Counted from the first letter of the stretch, positions 50,360 to 62,516 are shown. The stretch is DNA of 64,000 nucleotides from an uncultured SAR86 cluster bacterium (GCA_902635045.1 CACPMT010000001.1:280993-344992), one strand, 5' to 3'. Made by a program: numbers and translations. The notes: generated by a model from the sequence alone, not told the origin.

Positions 50360-51265
50360 ATGACTGATAAAGCCAAAGTGTCTAGAGAAAAAATCTCATT
50401 GCATGAGGAAAGCTTTTCTTATCTTTTTTTTAAGGGTCGCTCTAAAAATAATCCAATTATTTTTTTTCACGCAACTGGACTTAATGCTGCAACTTATTTG
50501 AATTTATTGACAAAGATCTATGATAATTTTGATGGAGAAAGATCTATTTATGCTTTTGATCAAAGAGGCCATGGGTTAAGTGAAGCTGAAGCCGATCATA
50601 AAAAATTAAAATCTTGGAGACAGTTTTCAAAAGAGGCTATTACTTTTTTAAATGCTTTAGGCCACGAGAGTGTTGAATTAATGGGACATTCAATGGGTGG
50701 AATTGTAGCTTCAGAAATAGCTAGTCAATTAAAACTTAAAGTTAATAACTTAATTATGCTCGAGCCAGTTCTATATTATGAGCCAAAAGAAGTAATAAAA
50801 TTAAAAATAAAAAAGTTTTTACAATTTAGTGACTTAAGTGCTTCAAATAAATCTTCAGGCGCAAGGCAAAGACGAAATAATTTTGCTAGTTTTGACGAAG
50901 CCGTTGAGCATTTTACTGGGAGAGCGATGTTTGTCAGTTGGCCTGAAGAATCTATTAAGAGTTATTTGAAAGGGGGGCTGGTAAAAAGAGAAGGAAGCTT
51001 TTTCCTTTCTTGTGATCCAGCTTGGGAAGCAAAAACTTTTGAAACAGTAACTTTTGATACTTACAGATTTCTAAAAAAAGCAACTTGTCCAGTTTTAATA
51101 ATAAGAGGAGATAAAGAGACTTCAACTTTTACTGATGAAGCAAAAAAGGCCTTATCGAAAAAGAATAATATATTGATTGAAGAATACAATGGAACTCATT
51201 TTCTTCCTATAGAAAATGTTGAATTAGTTTCCTCTAGAGTAGTTGATTTTTTAAGCAAAGATTAA
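50360..51265 (+). CDS. Alpha/beta hydrolase
   Basis: The 301-residue protein carries an oxyanion motif FFHATGLNAATY, FDQRGHGLSEAE, and a complete triad: Ser111 in MGHSMGGIVAS, Asp251 in IIRGDKETS, and His280 in NGTHFLPIE. There is no signal peptide. The family includes esterases, haloperoxidase-like enzymes and lactonases; no finer call is justified. It is divergent from the Methyltransf_24 gene by 22 bases and is followed after 24 bases by panB. Confidence 0.82.
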   Translation: MTDKAKVSREKISLHEESFSYLFFKGRSKNNPIIFFHATGLNAATYLNLLTKIYDNFDGERSIYAFDQRGHGLSEAEADHKKLKSWRQFSKEAITFLNALGHESVELMGHSMGGIVASEIASQLKLKVNNLIMLEPVLYYEPKEVIKLKIKKFLQFSDLSASNKSSGARQRRNNFASFDEAVEHFTGRAMFVSWPEESIKSYLKGGLVKREGSFFLSCDPAWEAKTFETVTFDTYRFLKKATCPVLIIRGDKETSTFTDEAKKALSKKNNILIEEYNGTHFLPIENVELVSSRVVDFLSKD

Positions 51266-51289
51266 TGTTAAAGTTATTTTTTATTTCAA

Positions 51290-52105
51290 ATGGCTAAATC
51301 GCAATCTAATAAAACAGTATCCTTACAGACATTCAGAGACCTTAAGCAAAAAGGAGAAAAATTTGCTGCTTTGACATCTTATGAAGCTACCTTATCTTCC
51401 ATGATGTGTGATGCTGGCATAGAACTTATCCTTGTGGGCGATAGTTTAGGTATGGTAATTCAAGGACACGATTCTACAGTTCCAGTTTCGATGGAAGATA
51501 TTTTGTATCATTTAAGATGCGTAAAATCGGGAAACAAAGGCGCCCATTTAATGGCAGATATGCCTTTTATGAGTTATGCAACTGAAAAACTTGCTTATGA
51601 GAATGCCACTAGGCTTATGCAAGCTGGGGCAAATTCAGTAAAAGTCGAAGGTGGAGAAGTAATACTTAAAATAACAGAACTTTTATCTGAAAGGGGAATT
51701 CCAGTTTGCGCTCATATGGGACTTACTCCTCAATCAGTTAATAGAATAGGTGGATTTTTTGTACAGGGCAGGGATCCTTCATCCCATTCAAAAATAATAG
51801 AAGAAGCTTTGAGTTTAGAAAGGGCAGGAGCTGAGCTTTTATTATTAGAGTGCATTCCTGACGAATTGACAAAAAAAATCTCTAAGGCCATAAAAATTCC
51901 AACAATTGGAATTGGGGCAGGATTGGAAACGGACGGACAAATAATGGTAGTACATGACTTGCTAGGAGTCTCTTGCTTAGAAAAACCGCCAAAGTTTATA
52001 AAAAATTTCCTTGAAAGAAATAACTCTATTTTTGAAGCTTTTGAGGATTACGTTAATTCGGTAAAATCTTCGACATTTCCAGCAAAAGAAAATTGGTTTG
52101 AATAG
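51290..52105 (+). CDS. panB: 3-methyl-2-oxobutanoate hydroxymethyltransferase
   Basis: PanB makes ketopantoate from 2-oxoisovalerate and methylene-THF, the first committed step to pantothenate. Visible: TSYEATLSSMMCDAG, VGDSLGMVIQGHDSTVPVS with the Mg-binding Asp, KVEGG, the AHMGLTPQSVNRIGGF segment and PTIGIGAG. Length 271 is normal. It overlaps panC by one base (TAGTG). The CoA route continues with the type II pantothenate kinase about 33 kb upstream in this window. Confidence 0.96.
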   Translation: MAKSQSNKTVSLQTFRDLKQKGEKFAALTSYEATLSSMMCDAGIELILVGDSLGMVIQGHDSTVPVSMEDILYHLRCVKSGNKGAHLMADMPFMSYATEKLAYENATRLMQAGANSVKVEGGEVILKITELLSERGIPVCAHMGLTPQSVNRIGGFFVQGRDPSSHSKIIEEALSLERAGAELLLLECIPDELTKKISKAIKIPTIGIGAGLETDGQIMVVHDLLGVSCLEKPPKFIKNFLERNNSIFEAFEDYVNSVKSSTFPAKENWFE

Positions 52106-52956
52106 TGAAAGTTATTGAAAGGATTAATGATTTAAAAATTATTGATCAAAAAAGACCTATAGCTATGATTCCTACTATGGGAAACCTGCACGAAGGCCAT
52201 TTAAGTTTAGTTAAACAATCTATAGAACTTCAATTAAATCCTCTAGTAACCATTTACGTCAATCCTCTTCAATTTGGCCCTAATGAAGATTTTGAAAAAT
52301 ATCCAAGAACTATTAACCAAGACAAAAAAAATCTTGAAAAATATAAATGTGCTTATCTCTATCTCCCTGAAAAAATGGAACTATTAGAGGGAATAAAAAA
52401 ATTGAAAGCACCATATTCAAAATTTTTATGCGCAAAAAAAAGACCCGGACATTTCGATGGCGTAATAACAATAGTGAATCGCTTTCTTGAATTAATAAAA
52501 CCAGAATATTGTTTTTTTGGACAAAAGGATTTTCAACAACAACTTATTATTCAAAATCATTTAAAAGCAAATAAATTATCTACAAAATTAATTGTTGGTG
52601 AGACAGTTAGAGATGAAAATGGACTGGCATTATCTTCTCGAAATAATTACCTAACTCAAACTGAAAAAAAAGATGCATCTATAATTTATAAGTACCTAAA
52701 TGAAATAGCCGACCAACTAAAAAAAATCCATCAAGACACTTTTAATGATATTTCCAAGAGCACTTCAATAATTTGCAAAGAATATAAAAATAAGTTTAAA
52801 GAAAAAGGTTTCGATGTTGATTACTTAGCAATTGTTAATTCTAAAAACTTAGAAAAAATTAGAAAAGATGAGACAGATTTGCTGATTGCCATTGCAGTAC
52901 ACTATAGAGGTGTAAGATTGATAGATAATTTACTTTGTGATTTATCTCTTCCTTAG
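52105..52956 (+). CDS. panC: Pantothenate synthetase
   Basis: PanC condenses pantoate and beta-alanine using ATP. The HIGH-like nucleotide motif is in PTMGNLHEGHLSLVKQS (residues about 24-40), VNPLQFGPNEDFEKYPRT binds pantoate, FFGQKDFQQ is the signature, and LSSRNNYL contains the KMSKS-equivalent serine-arginine. The start is GTG at 52105, coupled to the panB stop. Length 283 is normal. Its last 15 bases overlap the convergent acyltransferase gene. Confidence 0.96.
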   Translation: MKVIERINDLKIIDQKRPIAMIPTMGNLHEGHLSLVKQSIELQLNPLVTIYVNPLQFGPNEDFEKYPRTINQDKKNLEKYKCAYLYLPEKMELLEGIKKLKAPYSKFLCAKKRPGHFDGVITIVNRFLELIKPEYCFFGQKDFQQQLIIQNHLKANKLSTKLIVGETVRDENGLALSSRNNYLTQTEKKDASIIYKYLNEIADQLKKIHQDTFNDISKSTSIICKEYKNKFKEKGFDVDYLAIVNSKNLEKIRKDETDLLIAIAVHYRGVRLIDNLLCDLSLP

Positions 52957-53832
52957 CAAGTTCTCAGGATAAAAAGAGGCTTCCCCATCGGGTCTATTTT
53001 TAAACCGTCTATGTGACCAAAGATAATTATCCGGATTTTTTCTAATAACCTCTTCTATTTCAAAGTTTATTGTTCTTAAATCCTCTTCTAAATTTTTTCC
53101 GAAAACGTTTAATTTTTTAAAATTGGCAAAATATTTTTGATTATTTCTTTCCAATGAAAACAGGTAGACATCGCAGTTAGTTCTTCTCGCAGCAATGTAA
53201 GGAAATTTTACAGTTAATGCCTTATTTCCAAAGAAGTCTACAAAGGTAGAGTTTTTAAAGCCATAATCTTGATCAGGCGCATACAAACAGGCTTTACCTT
53301 TTTTTAAAAAATCCATGAGTTCTAAAATTTCTCTTGGATTGAAAATTCTTTCTGTAAATTTTTCTCGACTTGCTTTAAATAAGTTATCAATAATTTTATT
53401 TTTCTGTTTTTTAGCCATACCTGAAACAGGCATGAATAAAGATGTCGCCCTTACTACCAAGTCAAGGTTTGGATTGTGCATAAATAATAAAAGTTTTCCT
53501 TTTGAGTTATCCATATCAAAACATGCTTTCTCAACGTAATCGAAATTTACTATTAATTTTTTTAGCTCCTTGTCAGACATCCAAAACGCATTTAAAAATT
53601 CAAATAAAGCCTCACCCAGTCTGAAAAAACTAGCTTTTAAAATTAAATTAATTTCAATTAAGTCTTTTTCAGGAAAACATTTTTCTAAATTCCATCTAGC
53701 AATTTCTTTTCTTTTTTTTGAAAGTAAAAATAAAACGAAACCAAAAAATTTTCCCAGGAGAAGTTGAAGTTTCCGAGGAAGTGAGTTCAGAATTTTTAGT
53801 AAAAAGTAAATTAAGTATTCTTTGAATTTCAT
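52942..53832 (-). CDS. LpxL-like lipid A acyltransferase
   Basis: The 296-residue inner-membrane protein has an N-terminal hydrophobic region (about residues 8-38) and the acyltransferase motif HNPNLD (HX4D) near residue 118. The rest follows the LpxL/HtrB family: APDQDYG, then TNCDVYLFSLER and YLWSHRRFKNRP near the end. It adds a secondary acyl chain to Kdo-lipid A. Which position it acylates cannot be told. It is divergent from waaA by 61 bases, joining two lipid A steps, and overlaps the panC 3' end by 15 bases. Confidence 0.88.
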   Translation of the reverse strand: MKFKEYLIYFLLKILNSLPRKLQLLLGKFFGFVLFLLSKKRKEIARWNLEKCFPEKDLIEINLILKASFFRLGEALFEFLNAFWMSDKELKKLIVNFDYVEKACFDMDNSKGKLLLFMHNPNLDLVVRATSLFMPVSGMAKKQKNKIIDNLFKASREKFTERIFNPREILELMDFLKKGKACLYAPDQDYGFKNSTFVDFFGNKALTVKFPYIAARRTNCDVYLFSLERNNQKYFANFKKLNVFGKNLEEDLRTINFEIEEVIRKNPDNYLWSHRRFKNRPDGEASFYPENLLRKR

Positions 53833-53893
53833 TACTGCTACTTATAAATCTGTATATTTATAACATGATCTTATTTAGTCTAGAATCACTCAT

Positions 53894-55156
53894 ATGATCT
53901 TTTTCTACAATTTACTAACCTTATTTTATTTGCCAATTGCTTTTATAAAATTATTCTATAAAAAGAATTTTTCTTTCGAAGAATTCAAAAGAATAAGGGA
54001 AAGACTTGGGTCTTCTAAAACCTTTAAATTTAATAAAAACAAAAATATTATTTGGGTGCATGCAGTGTCTGTTGGAGAAGTTAATGCCTCAGTTAATCTA
54101 ATTAGAAAATTAAAGAAGGTTTTTCCAAATTCTGATATTTTAGTAACTACTACAACTCAGACTGGCTCAAAAAGATTGAAACAAGTTTTTGATGAAGAAG
54201 TTTTTCATCAGTATTTACCTTTCGATGTTATTTATTTTGTAAAAAGTTTTTTGCGTTATTGGAAGCCACATTGCCTGATTTTAATTGAGACAGAAATATG
54301 GCCGAATATAATTAATCAATGTTTTTCCAGGAAAATCCCAATTTTGTTACTAAATGGCAGACTTTCAAACAAGTCTCTTAAAAATTATCAGAGATTAAAA
54401 AATCTTTCTGCAGTTACTTTTTCTAAAATAGATATGATTATTTCTCAATCTGATCGTGATAGGAAAAATTTTATTACTATTGGAGCAAATTCAAATATTA
54501 TTCATGTTGATTCTTCACTTAAGTTCGATGCTTTAGATTATGGTTCTTTAGCCGCTACTTTTTCTTATGACGAAAACTTGATTAAAAAAAAGAAAATAAT
54601 TACTTGTGCAAGCACACACCCAAAAGAAGAGGAGATTCTTTTTGAAAGTTTTCAAGTTTTAAATGATGATTCTGCGCATTTGGTTCTGGCTCCTAGGCAT
54701 CCAGAAAGATCTAATGAAATCTCTGAGTTTTTGATTAGGTCAAATATTTCTTTTGCTTTTTTGAATAATGATGGGTTCAATCATTTAAATCTTAAAAACA
54801 AAGTAACTGTTGTTAATGAAATAGGACATTTGAATTTTCTTTATTCTATTTCACATACGGCTTTTATAGGAGGAACATTAATAGAGCATGGAGGGCAAAA
54901 TTTTTTAGAGCCTGTGAAATATGGAATTCCATTATCATCCGGAAATAGTAAATATAATTTTCAAGAGATAGCCGATCAATTAATTGAATTAAATATTCTC
55001 AAATGTGGAAGCAATGTTGAAGAAATAAGTTCGATATGGAAGATGGCATTGAAAGAAGATAACCCTGAATTAATAAAACAAAAAAGTGCTGATTACATTA
55101 TCTCAAAATCGGGATCGGTAGATAGATCAATTGAGAAGATAAAGAAATATATTTGA
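53894..55156 (+). CDS. waaA: 3-deoxy-D-manno-octulosonic acid transferase
   Basis: WaaA (KdtA) adds Kdo to lipid IVA at the cytoplasmic face of the inner membrane. An N-terminal membrane segment (about residues 2-20) is followed by WVHAVSVGEVNASVNLI (catalytic Glu), TTTTQTGSKR, ETEIWPN, LNGRLSNKSLKNY, and the donor-side APRHPER and FIGGTLIEHGGQNFLEP. Length 420 is normal. The number of Kdo residues added is not predictable. It is divergent from the LpxL-like gene. Confidence 0.95.
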   Translation: MIFFYNLLTLFYLPIAFIKLFYKKNFSFEEFKRIRERLGSSKTFKFNKNKNIIWVHAVSVGEVNASVNLIRKLKKVFPNSDILVTTTTQTGSKRLKQVFDEEVFHQYLPFDVIYFVKSFLRYWKPHCLILIETEIWPNIINQCFSRKIPILLLNGRLSNKSLKNYQRLKNLSAVTFSKIDMIISQSDRDRKNFITIGANSNIIHVDSSLKFDALDYGSLAATFSYDENLIKKKKIITCASTHPKEEEILFESFQVLNDDSAHLVLAPRHPERSNEISEFLIRSNISFAFLNNDGFNHLNLKNKVTVVNEIGHLNFLYSISHTAFIGGTLIEHGGQNFLEPVKYGIPLSSGNSKYNFQEIADQLIELNILKCGSNVEEISSIWKMALKEDNPELIKQKSADYIISKSGSVDRSIEKIKKYI

Positions 55157-55167
55157 TCCTAAATATT

Positions 55168-57197
<2,030 letters not shown>

Positions 57198-57280
57198 TTT
57201 TTTCTCCCAATAGCTTTTTTAATGTTATTTTTTATTCTAAGTTATCATTTAACTTAATTGGAACTCAAGATAATTTATTA

Positions 57281-58198
57281 ATGGAAATTTCAAATCCAAT
57301 CATTTCTATAATGGGCCCTACAAATACTGGCAAAACGTCTCTTGCGATTCAACTATCTCAGAGGCTAAACGCAGAAATTATTTCGGTAGATTCAGTTCAA
57401 ATATACAAATATGCAAATGTAGGTAGCAATAAATTAAAACCTGACAGTTTGAGAGATTATCCACACCATTTAATAAATATTTTAGAACCTACTGATTCAT
57501 ATTCTGTAGGAAATTTTAGGAGTGATTTTTTAAAAATTATTGACTCTCTTGATAAAAAAAATAAATCAGCAATTCTTGTTGGAGGAACAATGATGTACTT
57601 CCATGCACTATTTAATGGGATTTCAGTTTTGCCTAAAAGTGATCCAGAAATTAGAAAAAAACTTGATGAAGAGCAAAAAAAGCTTGGACTCAAACATCTC
57701 TTTAATAAGCTTAAGAAGTTAGATAAAGAATCTGTAAAAAATATTCATGAAAATGATCAACAAAGAATAAAAAGATCTTTAGAAATTTATTTATTGACTG
57801 GCAAAACTCATACTGAATTAAAAAAAAATATGCTGAATCCTTTTTTAAACAGAAACTTTATGAATTTTGCAATTGTTCCAGAGAATAAAAAAATATTTAA
57901 AAAAGATTTAAGAGAAAGGTTTATCAAAATGTTAGATGATGGACTTATTGAAGAAACAAAATTTTTAATTGATAAGTTTTCAAAAAATATAAAAATTCTC
58001 AGTTCAGTGGGATACAAACAAGTTTTAGAGTATTTAGAAAATAAAATTTCTGAAGAAGAAATGATTGAAAAAGCAACCAATGCTAACTACCAACTTTCCA
58101 AGAGACAAATTACCTGGTTAAAAAAATTTGAATTGAAAGAGACCTTTTTTGCAAATCAATCGAATATGGTTATAAAAATTCTAAATTATTTAGAATAG
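57281..58198 (+). CDS. miaA: tRNA dimethylallyltransferase
   Basis: MiaA adds the isopentenyl group to A37 of tRNAs reading UNN codons. The P-loop GPTNTGKTSLAI, the DSVQIYKYANVGSNKL region, VGGTMMYFHALFNG and the tRNA-contact RSLEIYLLTGK are visible. The start is taken at ATG 57281, giving 305 residues with the P-loop starting at residue 11, as usual. The open frame continues upstream to 57179 into the start of the acyl-CoA synthetase gene, but that extension is hydrophobic and unlike the family. hflK follows; miaA-hfq-hflX-hflKC is a common order, though hfq and hflX are missing here. Confidence 0.93.
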   Translation: MEISNPIISIMGPTNTGKTSLAIQLSQRLNAEIISVDSVQIYKYANVGSNKLKPDSLRDYPHHLINILEPTDSYSVGNFRSDFLKIIDSLDKKNKSAILVGGTMMYFHALFNGISVLPKSDPEIRKKLDEEQKKLGLKHLFNKLKKLDKESVKNIHENDQQRIKRSLEIYLLTGKTHTELKKNMLNPFLNRNFMNFAIVPENKKIFKKDLRERFIKMLDDGLIEETKFLIDKFSKNIKILSSVGYKQVLEYLENKISEEEMIEKATNANYQLSKRQITWLKKFELKETFFANQSNMVIKILNYLE

Positions 58199-58238
58199 TT
58201 AAGTTCCATTCTTATCTTGAAAGCCTTAGAATAGCCTC

Positions 58239-59381
58239 ATGTCTTGGAATGATAATGGTAAAAATGGCTCAAGAGATCCATGGGGTAACAGAAACGATGC
58301 CCCTGATATAGATGAAGCCATAAAAAAATTTAAATCTTTAGTTGGTTCTTTTGTAGGCGGTAGTGGCGGAGGAGATTCCTCAGGCAGCTCGCCTTCTTTT
58401 AAAAAAATACTTCCTTCGGCTCTAGTGATTTTAATTGTGTTGTACTCTGCGTTAGGTATCTACACAGTTGATGCACAAGAAGAAGCAGTAATTTTAAGAT
58501 TTGGAAAATATTCAACTACTAAAGGACCTGGAATACATTGGAATCCCCCATTTATTGATAACAGATTTATAGTTAATACAGAAAAATTATTCACTCACAC
58601 TACTAATTCTTCGATTCTTACAAAAGACGAGAACATCGTTAATGTTGAAACCGCAGTTCAATATAAGAGGTCTAATCCAGTTTTTTATCTTTTAGAGGCT
58701 GCTTCTCCTGAGGATAGCATTGCACAAGCTTCTGAATCCGCTTTAAGGCATGTAGTCGGAAGTAATTCAATGGATAGTGTTTTAACGACTGGTAGGGAAC
58801 AGATAGCCATTGATGTTAGAAAAAGATTGCAGGAAAGATTGAATGCTTATTTCACTGGAATTGAGGTTGTTACTGTAAGCATAAGAGAGTCAAGACCACC
58901 TGAAGCAGTGAGAGAGGCATTTGATGATGTGGTAAAAGCAAGGGAAGATGAGGTTACGCTAAGAAACGAAGCTGAGACTTATGCAAACGAGGTTGTGCCA
59001 ATTGCCCGAGGTGCCGCAAAAAGAGCCATTCAAGATGCCGAAGGTTACAAAGCAAAAGTAATAGCTGAAGCAGAGGGTGAAGCAACAAGATTTGATCAAT
59101 TGCTTAAAGAATATTCTAAGGCCCCGGATGTAACAAGAAAACGTCTCTACATAGATGCTGTTCAGTCAGTTATGTCAAACAGTACGAAAGTCATGATTGA
59201 TGTGAAAGATGGAAACAATATTATGATGCTTCCGCTTGATCAAGTTGCAGCAGCTTCAATTGCAAGAAGCAACCAAGATACAGAAGCACAATCTGATTCA
59301 GGAACATTAACTGGAACAGCAATTCAAAACTTGACCGATCAGGTTATCGAAGAAATCAGAAAAAGACAGGAAAGGAGATAA
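58239..59381 (+). CDS. hflK: HflK, SPFH-domain regulator of FtsH
   Basis: HflK and HflC form a membrane ring around the FtsH protease. The 380-residue HflK has the typical N-terminal Asn/Gly-rich cytoplasmic part (DPWGNRNDAPDIDEAIKKF then a GGSGGG linker), one transmembrane helix (about residues 60-80), and the SPFH domain with EEAVILRFGKYS and GPGIHWNPPF. The C-terminal half is a coiled coil rich in Glu/Ala/Arg. It ends 3 bases before hflC. The hflK-hflC-hisZ-purA order is standard for gammaproteobacteria. Confidence 0.95.
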   Translation: MSWNDNGKNGSRDPWGNRNDAPDIDEAIKKFKSLVGSFVGGSGGGDSSGSSPSFKKILPSALVILIVLYSALGIYTVDAQEEAVILRFGKYSTTKGPGIHWNPPFIDNRFIVNTEKLFTHTTNSSILTKDENIVNVETAVQYKRSNPVFYLLEAASPEDSIAQASESALRHVVGSNSMDSVLTTGREQIAIDVRKRLQERLNAYFTGIEVVTVSIRESRPPEAVREAFDDVVKAREDEVTLRNEAETYANEVVPIARGAAKRAIQDAEGYKAKVIAEAEGEATRFDQLLKEYSKAPDVTRKRLYIDAVQSVMSNSTKVMIDVKDGNNIMMLPLDQVAAASIARSNQDTEAQSDSGTLTGTAIQNLTDQVIEEIRKRQERR

Positions 59382-59384
59382 TTT

Positions 59385-60272
59385 ATGAGATCTTTTGGAA
59401 TTGGATTTGTCATTGGCATATTGGCTTTAATTATTCTTCTAGCTAATAGTCTTTATATTGTCACTGACAAACAAACCGCAATACTTTTAAGATTTGGAGA
59501 AATTATTGATCCTAAAATTGAATCCGGTCTTCATTTCAAAGTGCCTATTTTAAATACCGTAAGAAAATTCGATTCAAGAGTTTTAACTCTTGATGCTATT
59601 CCTCAGCCTTACTTTACAGAGGAAAAGAAAAGACTCATTGTTGACGCTTTTGTGAAATGGAGAATAAGCGACAACGAGCAATTCTATATTACTTCCTCAG
59701 GGGGACAATTGAGCGCGCTTAGAACACTTCTCACACAACGTGTCGATGAGGGTCTCAGGAACCAATTTGGTAAACGAACTGTCCAAGATGTTATCTCAGG
59801 CGAACGTGATGAATTAATGAGAGTTTTAACCGCAGATCTAAACAAAGTAGCAAATGCAGAACTTGGTGTTGAAGTAATTGACGTTAGGGTTAAAAAAATT
59901 GAGCTACCTACAGAGGTAAATGATTCTGTCTATAATCGAATGCGAACAGAAAGAGAAAGGTTGGCCCAAGAACTTAGAGCTGAAGGAAATGAAATTGCAG
60001 AAGAAATTAGAGCTAATGCTGATAAAGAAAGAACTGTTATTTTAGCTGATGCCTATAAGACTGCTGAAATTATCAAAGGTGAAGGTGATGCGGCAGCTAC
60101 CAGTACCTATGCAAAAGCATTCAATAAAAATCCTGAATTTTATGAATTTACAAGAAGCTTATCTGCCTATCAGTCTACCTTTGAGAACAAATCAGATGTT
60201 TTGCTAATTGATCCTGAAAGTGACTTTTTTAAATATCTTGATAGCTCTTTCGGCACTTCCAAAAGCGAATAA
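59385..60272 (+). CDS. hflC: HflC, SPFH-domain partner of HflK
   Basis: The 295-residue protein has an N-terminal transmembrane helix (about residues 4-24), then the SPFH domain beginning at DKQTAILLRFGEI and SGLHFKVPILN, and a long coiled coil containing RMRTERERLAQELRAEGNE and GEGDAAATSTYAKAF. It pairs with HflK in the periplasm around FtsH. Its stop is 2 bases before the hisZ ATG, so these three genes and purA are probably one operon. Confidence 0.95.
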   Translation: MRSFGIGFVIGILALIILLANSLYIVTDKQTAILLRFGEIIDPKIESGLHFKVPILNTVRKFDSRVLTLDAIPQPYFTEEKKRLIVDAFVKWRISDNEQFYITSSGGQLSALRTLLTQRVDEGLRNQFGKRTVQDVISGERDELMRVLTADLNKVANAELGVEVIDVRVKKIELPTEVNDSVYNRMRTERERLAQELRAEGNEIAEEIRANADKERTVILADAYKTAEIIKGEGDAAATSTYAKAFNKNPEFYEFTRSLSAYQSTFENKSDVLLIDPESDFFKYLDSSFGTSKSE

Positions 60273-60274
60273 TT

Positions 60275-61231
60275 ATGACAACAGATTACTTCAATCTTCC
60301 CGACGGGGTGGAAGATATACTTTCTGAGCGAGCATTAGAATTAGAAAGCCTTAGAAGAACTTTGATTGATCTTTACTCGAAAAAAGGATTCAGTTTAGTT
60401 TACCCTTCAATTATCGAATATGCCGATGCTATTGGAGGAGATGTTAATTCAGAATTAAAAAAAAGAGCATTTACTTTTTCAGACAATTCCATTTCAAACG
60501 ACATTGCAATTAGACCTGATATCTCCCAGCAAATAGCTCGAATTGATCAAGCAAACAATTCAAAAGAAATAAAAAAATATTGTTACACTGGAGAAGTAAT
60601 AAAAAAAAGAAAAGATTCATTCGCTAAATCTATACTAGCTATAAAATCAGGCGTAGAAATATTTGGTTCAAATAATTCAGAAATAGAAATTTTAGATTTA
60701 CTTCTTGAAAGTCTTGATTCGGTAGGTTTGACTTCATCTTGCTTATCACTGGGAAGAACAGAAGTTCTTGATGAAATAATTAAAGATGAGAATTTATCAA
60801 AACCCAAAGAAAAAAAACTTAGAGAAATTATTTCCAATAGATCTGAATCCAATTTAATTGAGTGGAGCGATTTAAACAAGATAAAAAAAAGTTCTTTAGA
60901 AAAAATAATTATTCTTATGCATGCTTATGGAGATATCCGCTGTTTAGAAAAAATAAGCAGTTTTAGTAAGCTGGCTAAAAATTCGGTAGAAAGCCTTAAA
61001 GTTATAGTTGAAAAAATAAGTCACGAAAATATTCATATTGATATGACTGATTTTCCCGGATTTAATTATCATGAGGGTTTAGTTTTTTCAGTTCATGCAG
61101 ATAACTTTGGATTTGCGATTGCAAATGGCGGACAATATTCTTATCAACAAGCTTCATCAGAAAAAAGATCTGCTATCGGTTTCGATATTGACTTAATTTC
61201 TTTGTTGAATATTAAAGAGAATGGCAAATGA
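60275..61231 (+). CDS. hisZ: HisZ-like ATP phosphoribosyltransferase regulatory subunit
   Basis: HisZ is a histidyl-tRNA synthetase paralogue that activates short-form HisG in histidine synthesis. The N-terminal LPDGVEDILSERALELES and the class II motif 2-like RPDISQQIARI are visible, while HisRS active-site motifs and the anticodon domain are missing. At 318 residues it is shorter than typical HisZ (about 390). hisG is not in the window. It overlaps purA by 4 bases. A non-histidine role cannot be excluded. Confidence 0.85.
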   Translation: MTTDYFNLPDGVEDILSERALELESLRRTLIDLYSKKGFSLVYPSIIEYADAIGGDVNSELKKRAFTFSDNSISNDIAIRPDISQQIARIDQANNSKEIKKYCYTGEVIKKRKDSFAKSILAIKSGVEIFGSNNSEIEILDLLLESLDSVGLTSSCLSLGRTEVLDEIIKDENLSKPKEKKLREIISNRSESNLIEWSDLNKIKKSSLEKIIILMHAYGDIRCLEKISSFSKLAKNSVESLKVIVEKISHENIHIDMTDFPGFNYHEGLVFSVHADNFGFAIANGGQYSYQQASSEKRSAIGFDIDLISLLNIKENGK

Positions 61232-62514
61232 AAGCTAAAAACCTTGCCGTTTTAGGATTGCAATGGGGAGATGAAGGCAAAGGTAAAATAGTTAATTTTC
61301 TTTCAGATCGAGCAGATGCTGCTTGTAGATATCAAGGAGGTCATAATGCAGGCCACACCCTTATAGTCAATGGAAAAAAAATTGTATTACATTTATTGCC
61401 TTCTTCGATCTGCCACCAAAATGCAAGTTCATTAATTGGAAGAGGAGTCGTTGTTTCTTGCGAAGCTCTTTTTGCAGAAATTGAAGAGATAGAACCAATT
61501 GCTGGCGGGATAATGGACAGATTAAAAATAAGTCCGGCTTGCACTTTAATCCAGCCATATCATATTTTGTTGGATCAGTTGAAAGAAAAGTCCAATAGTT
61601 TTACCACCATTGGAACTACCTTGAGGGGTATAGGACCGGCTTATGAAGACAAAGTAAGCAGAAAAGCGGTAAGAATTATAGATACGCTTTCTGAAGAAAA
61701 ATTAAATTCAAAGCTAGAAGAAACTTTGGCGTTTTATAACTTTCTATTCAAAGAATATTTTGGAAAAAAAGAATTAGATTTTAATGAGGTCAAAGATAAG
61801 AATCTCGAATATGGGAGCAAACTATCGCCTTTGCTTGCAGATGTTTCCAATGAAATATTTACAATGAATCAAAATAACAAAAGAGTTTTATTTGAAGGAG
61901 CTCAAGGCGCCTTGTTAGATGTGGATCAGGGAACCTATCCTTATGTTACCTCAAGCAACTGCTCTCCTGCGGGTATAGCTTCAGGAGCAGGTTGCGGTCC
62001 TTTAGATGTTGGGTATATTCTTGGAGTGGTAAAAGCTTATGTTACAAGAGTTGGCGAAGGCCCAATGCCGACAGAAATAGACGGTAACTTAGGACAAGAG
62101 ATTGCCAAAAAAGGAGGCGAAGTTGGTGCTACTACAGGTAGGCCAAGAAGATGTGGATGGTTTGATGCTGTAAGCGTAAAGAGAATAATCCAATCAAATA
62201 GTGTCTCTGCTTTGTGCTTAACAAAAATAGATGTTCTTGATGGTTTAGAAAATATAAAAATTTGCACTGATTATGACGAAGACGCTTCAAAAAAAGCCTT
62301 TGCAGAGTGTATGGAACTTGAGGATGTAAAACCTTCTTATATCGAAATGGAAGGGTGGTCTGACCCTACTGCGGGTATTAACAATTACGAAGATTTTCCA
62401 GAGAAAGCAAAAAAGTTTATCGATAAAATTTCGGAGGTTTGCGAAGTGCCTGTCGATATTGTCTCTACCGGACCGGATGACGCTAGTACAATTTTAATTA
62501 ATCAAGAAATTTAA
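61228..62514 (+). CDS. purA: Adenylosuccinate synthetase
   Basis: PurA joins IMP and aspartate with GTP on the way to AMP. The N-terminal GLQWGDEGKGKIVNFLSDRA, the GGHNAGHTL loop, TTLRGIGPAYEDK and TTGRPRRCGWFD are diagnostic. Length 428 is normal. It ends 2 bases before the stop of the convergent nusB gene. It is the last gene of the hflK-hflC-hisZ-purA unit. Confidence 0.97.
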   Translation: MKAKNLAVLGLQWGDEGKGKIVNFLSDRADAACRYQGGHNAGHTLIVNGKKIVLHLLPSSICHQNASSLIGRGVVVSCEALFAEIEEIEPIAGGIMDRLKISPACTLIQPYHILLDQLKEKSNSFTTIGTTLRGIGPAYEDKVSRKAVRIIDTLSEEKLNSKLEETLAFYNFLFKEYFGKKELDFNEVKDKNLEYGSKLSPLLADVSNEIFTMNQNNKRVLFEGAQGALLDVDQGTYPYVTSSNCSPAGIASGAGCGPLDVGYILGVVKAYVTRVGEGPMPTEIDGNLGQEIAKKGGEVGATTGRPRRCGWFDAVSVKRIIQSNSVSALCLTKIDVLDGLENIKICTDYDEDASKKAFAECMELEDVKPSYIEMEGWSDPTAGINNYEDFPEKAKKFIDKISEVCEVPVDIVSTGPDDASTILINQEI

Positions 62515-62516
62515 AG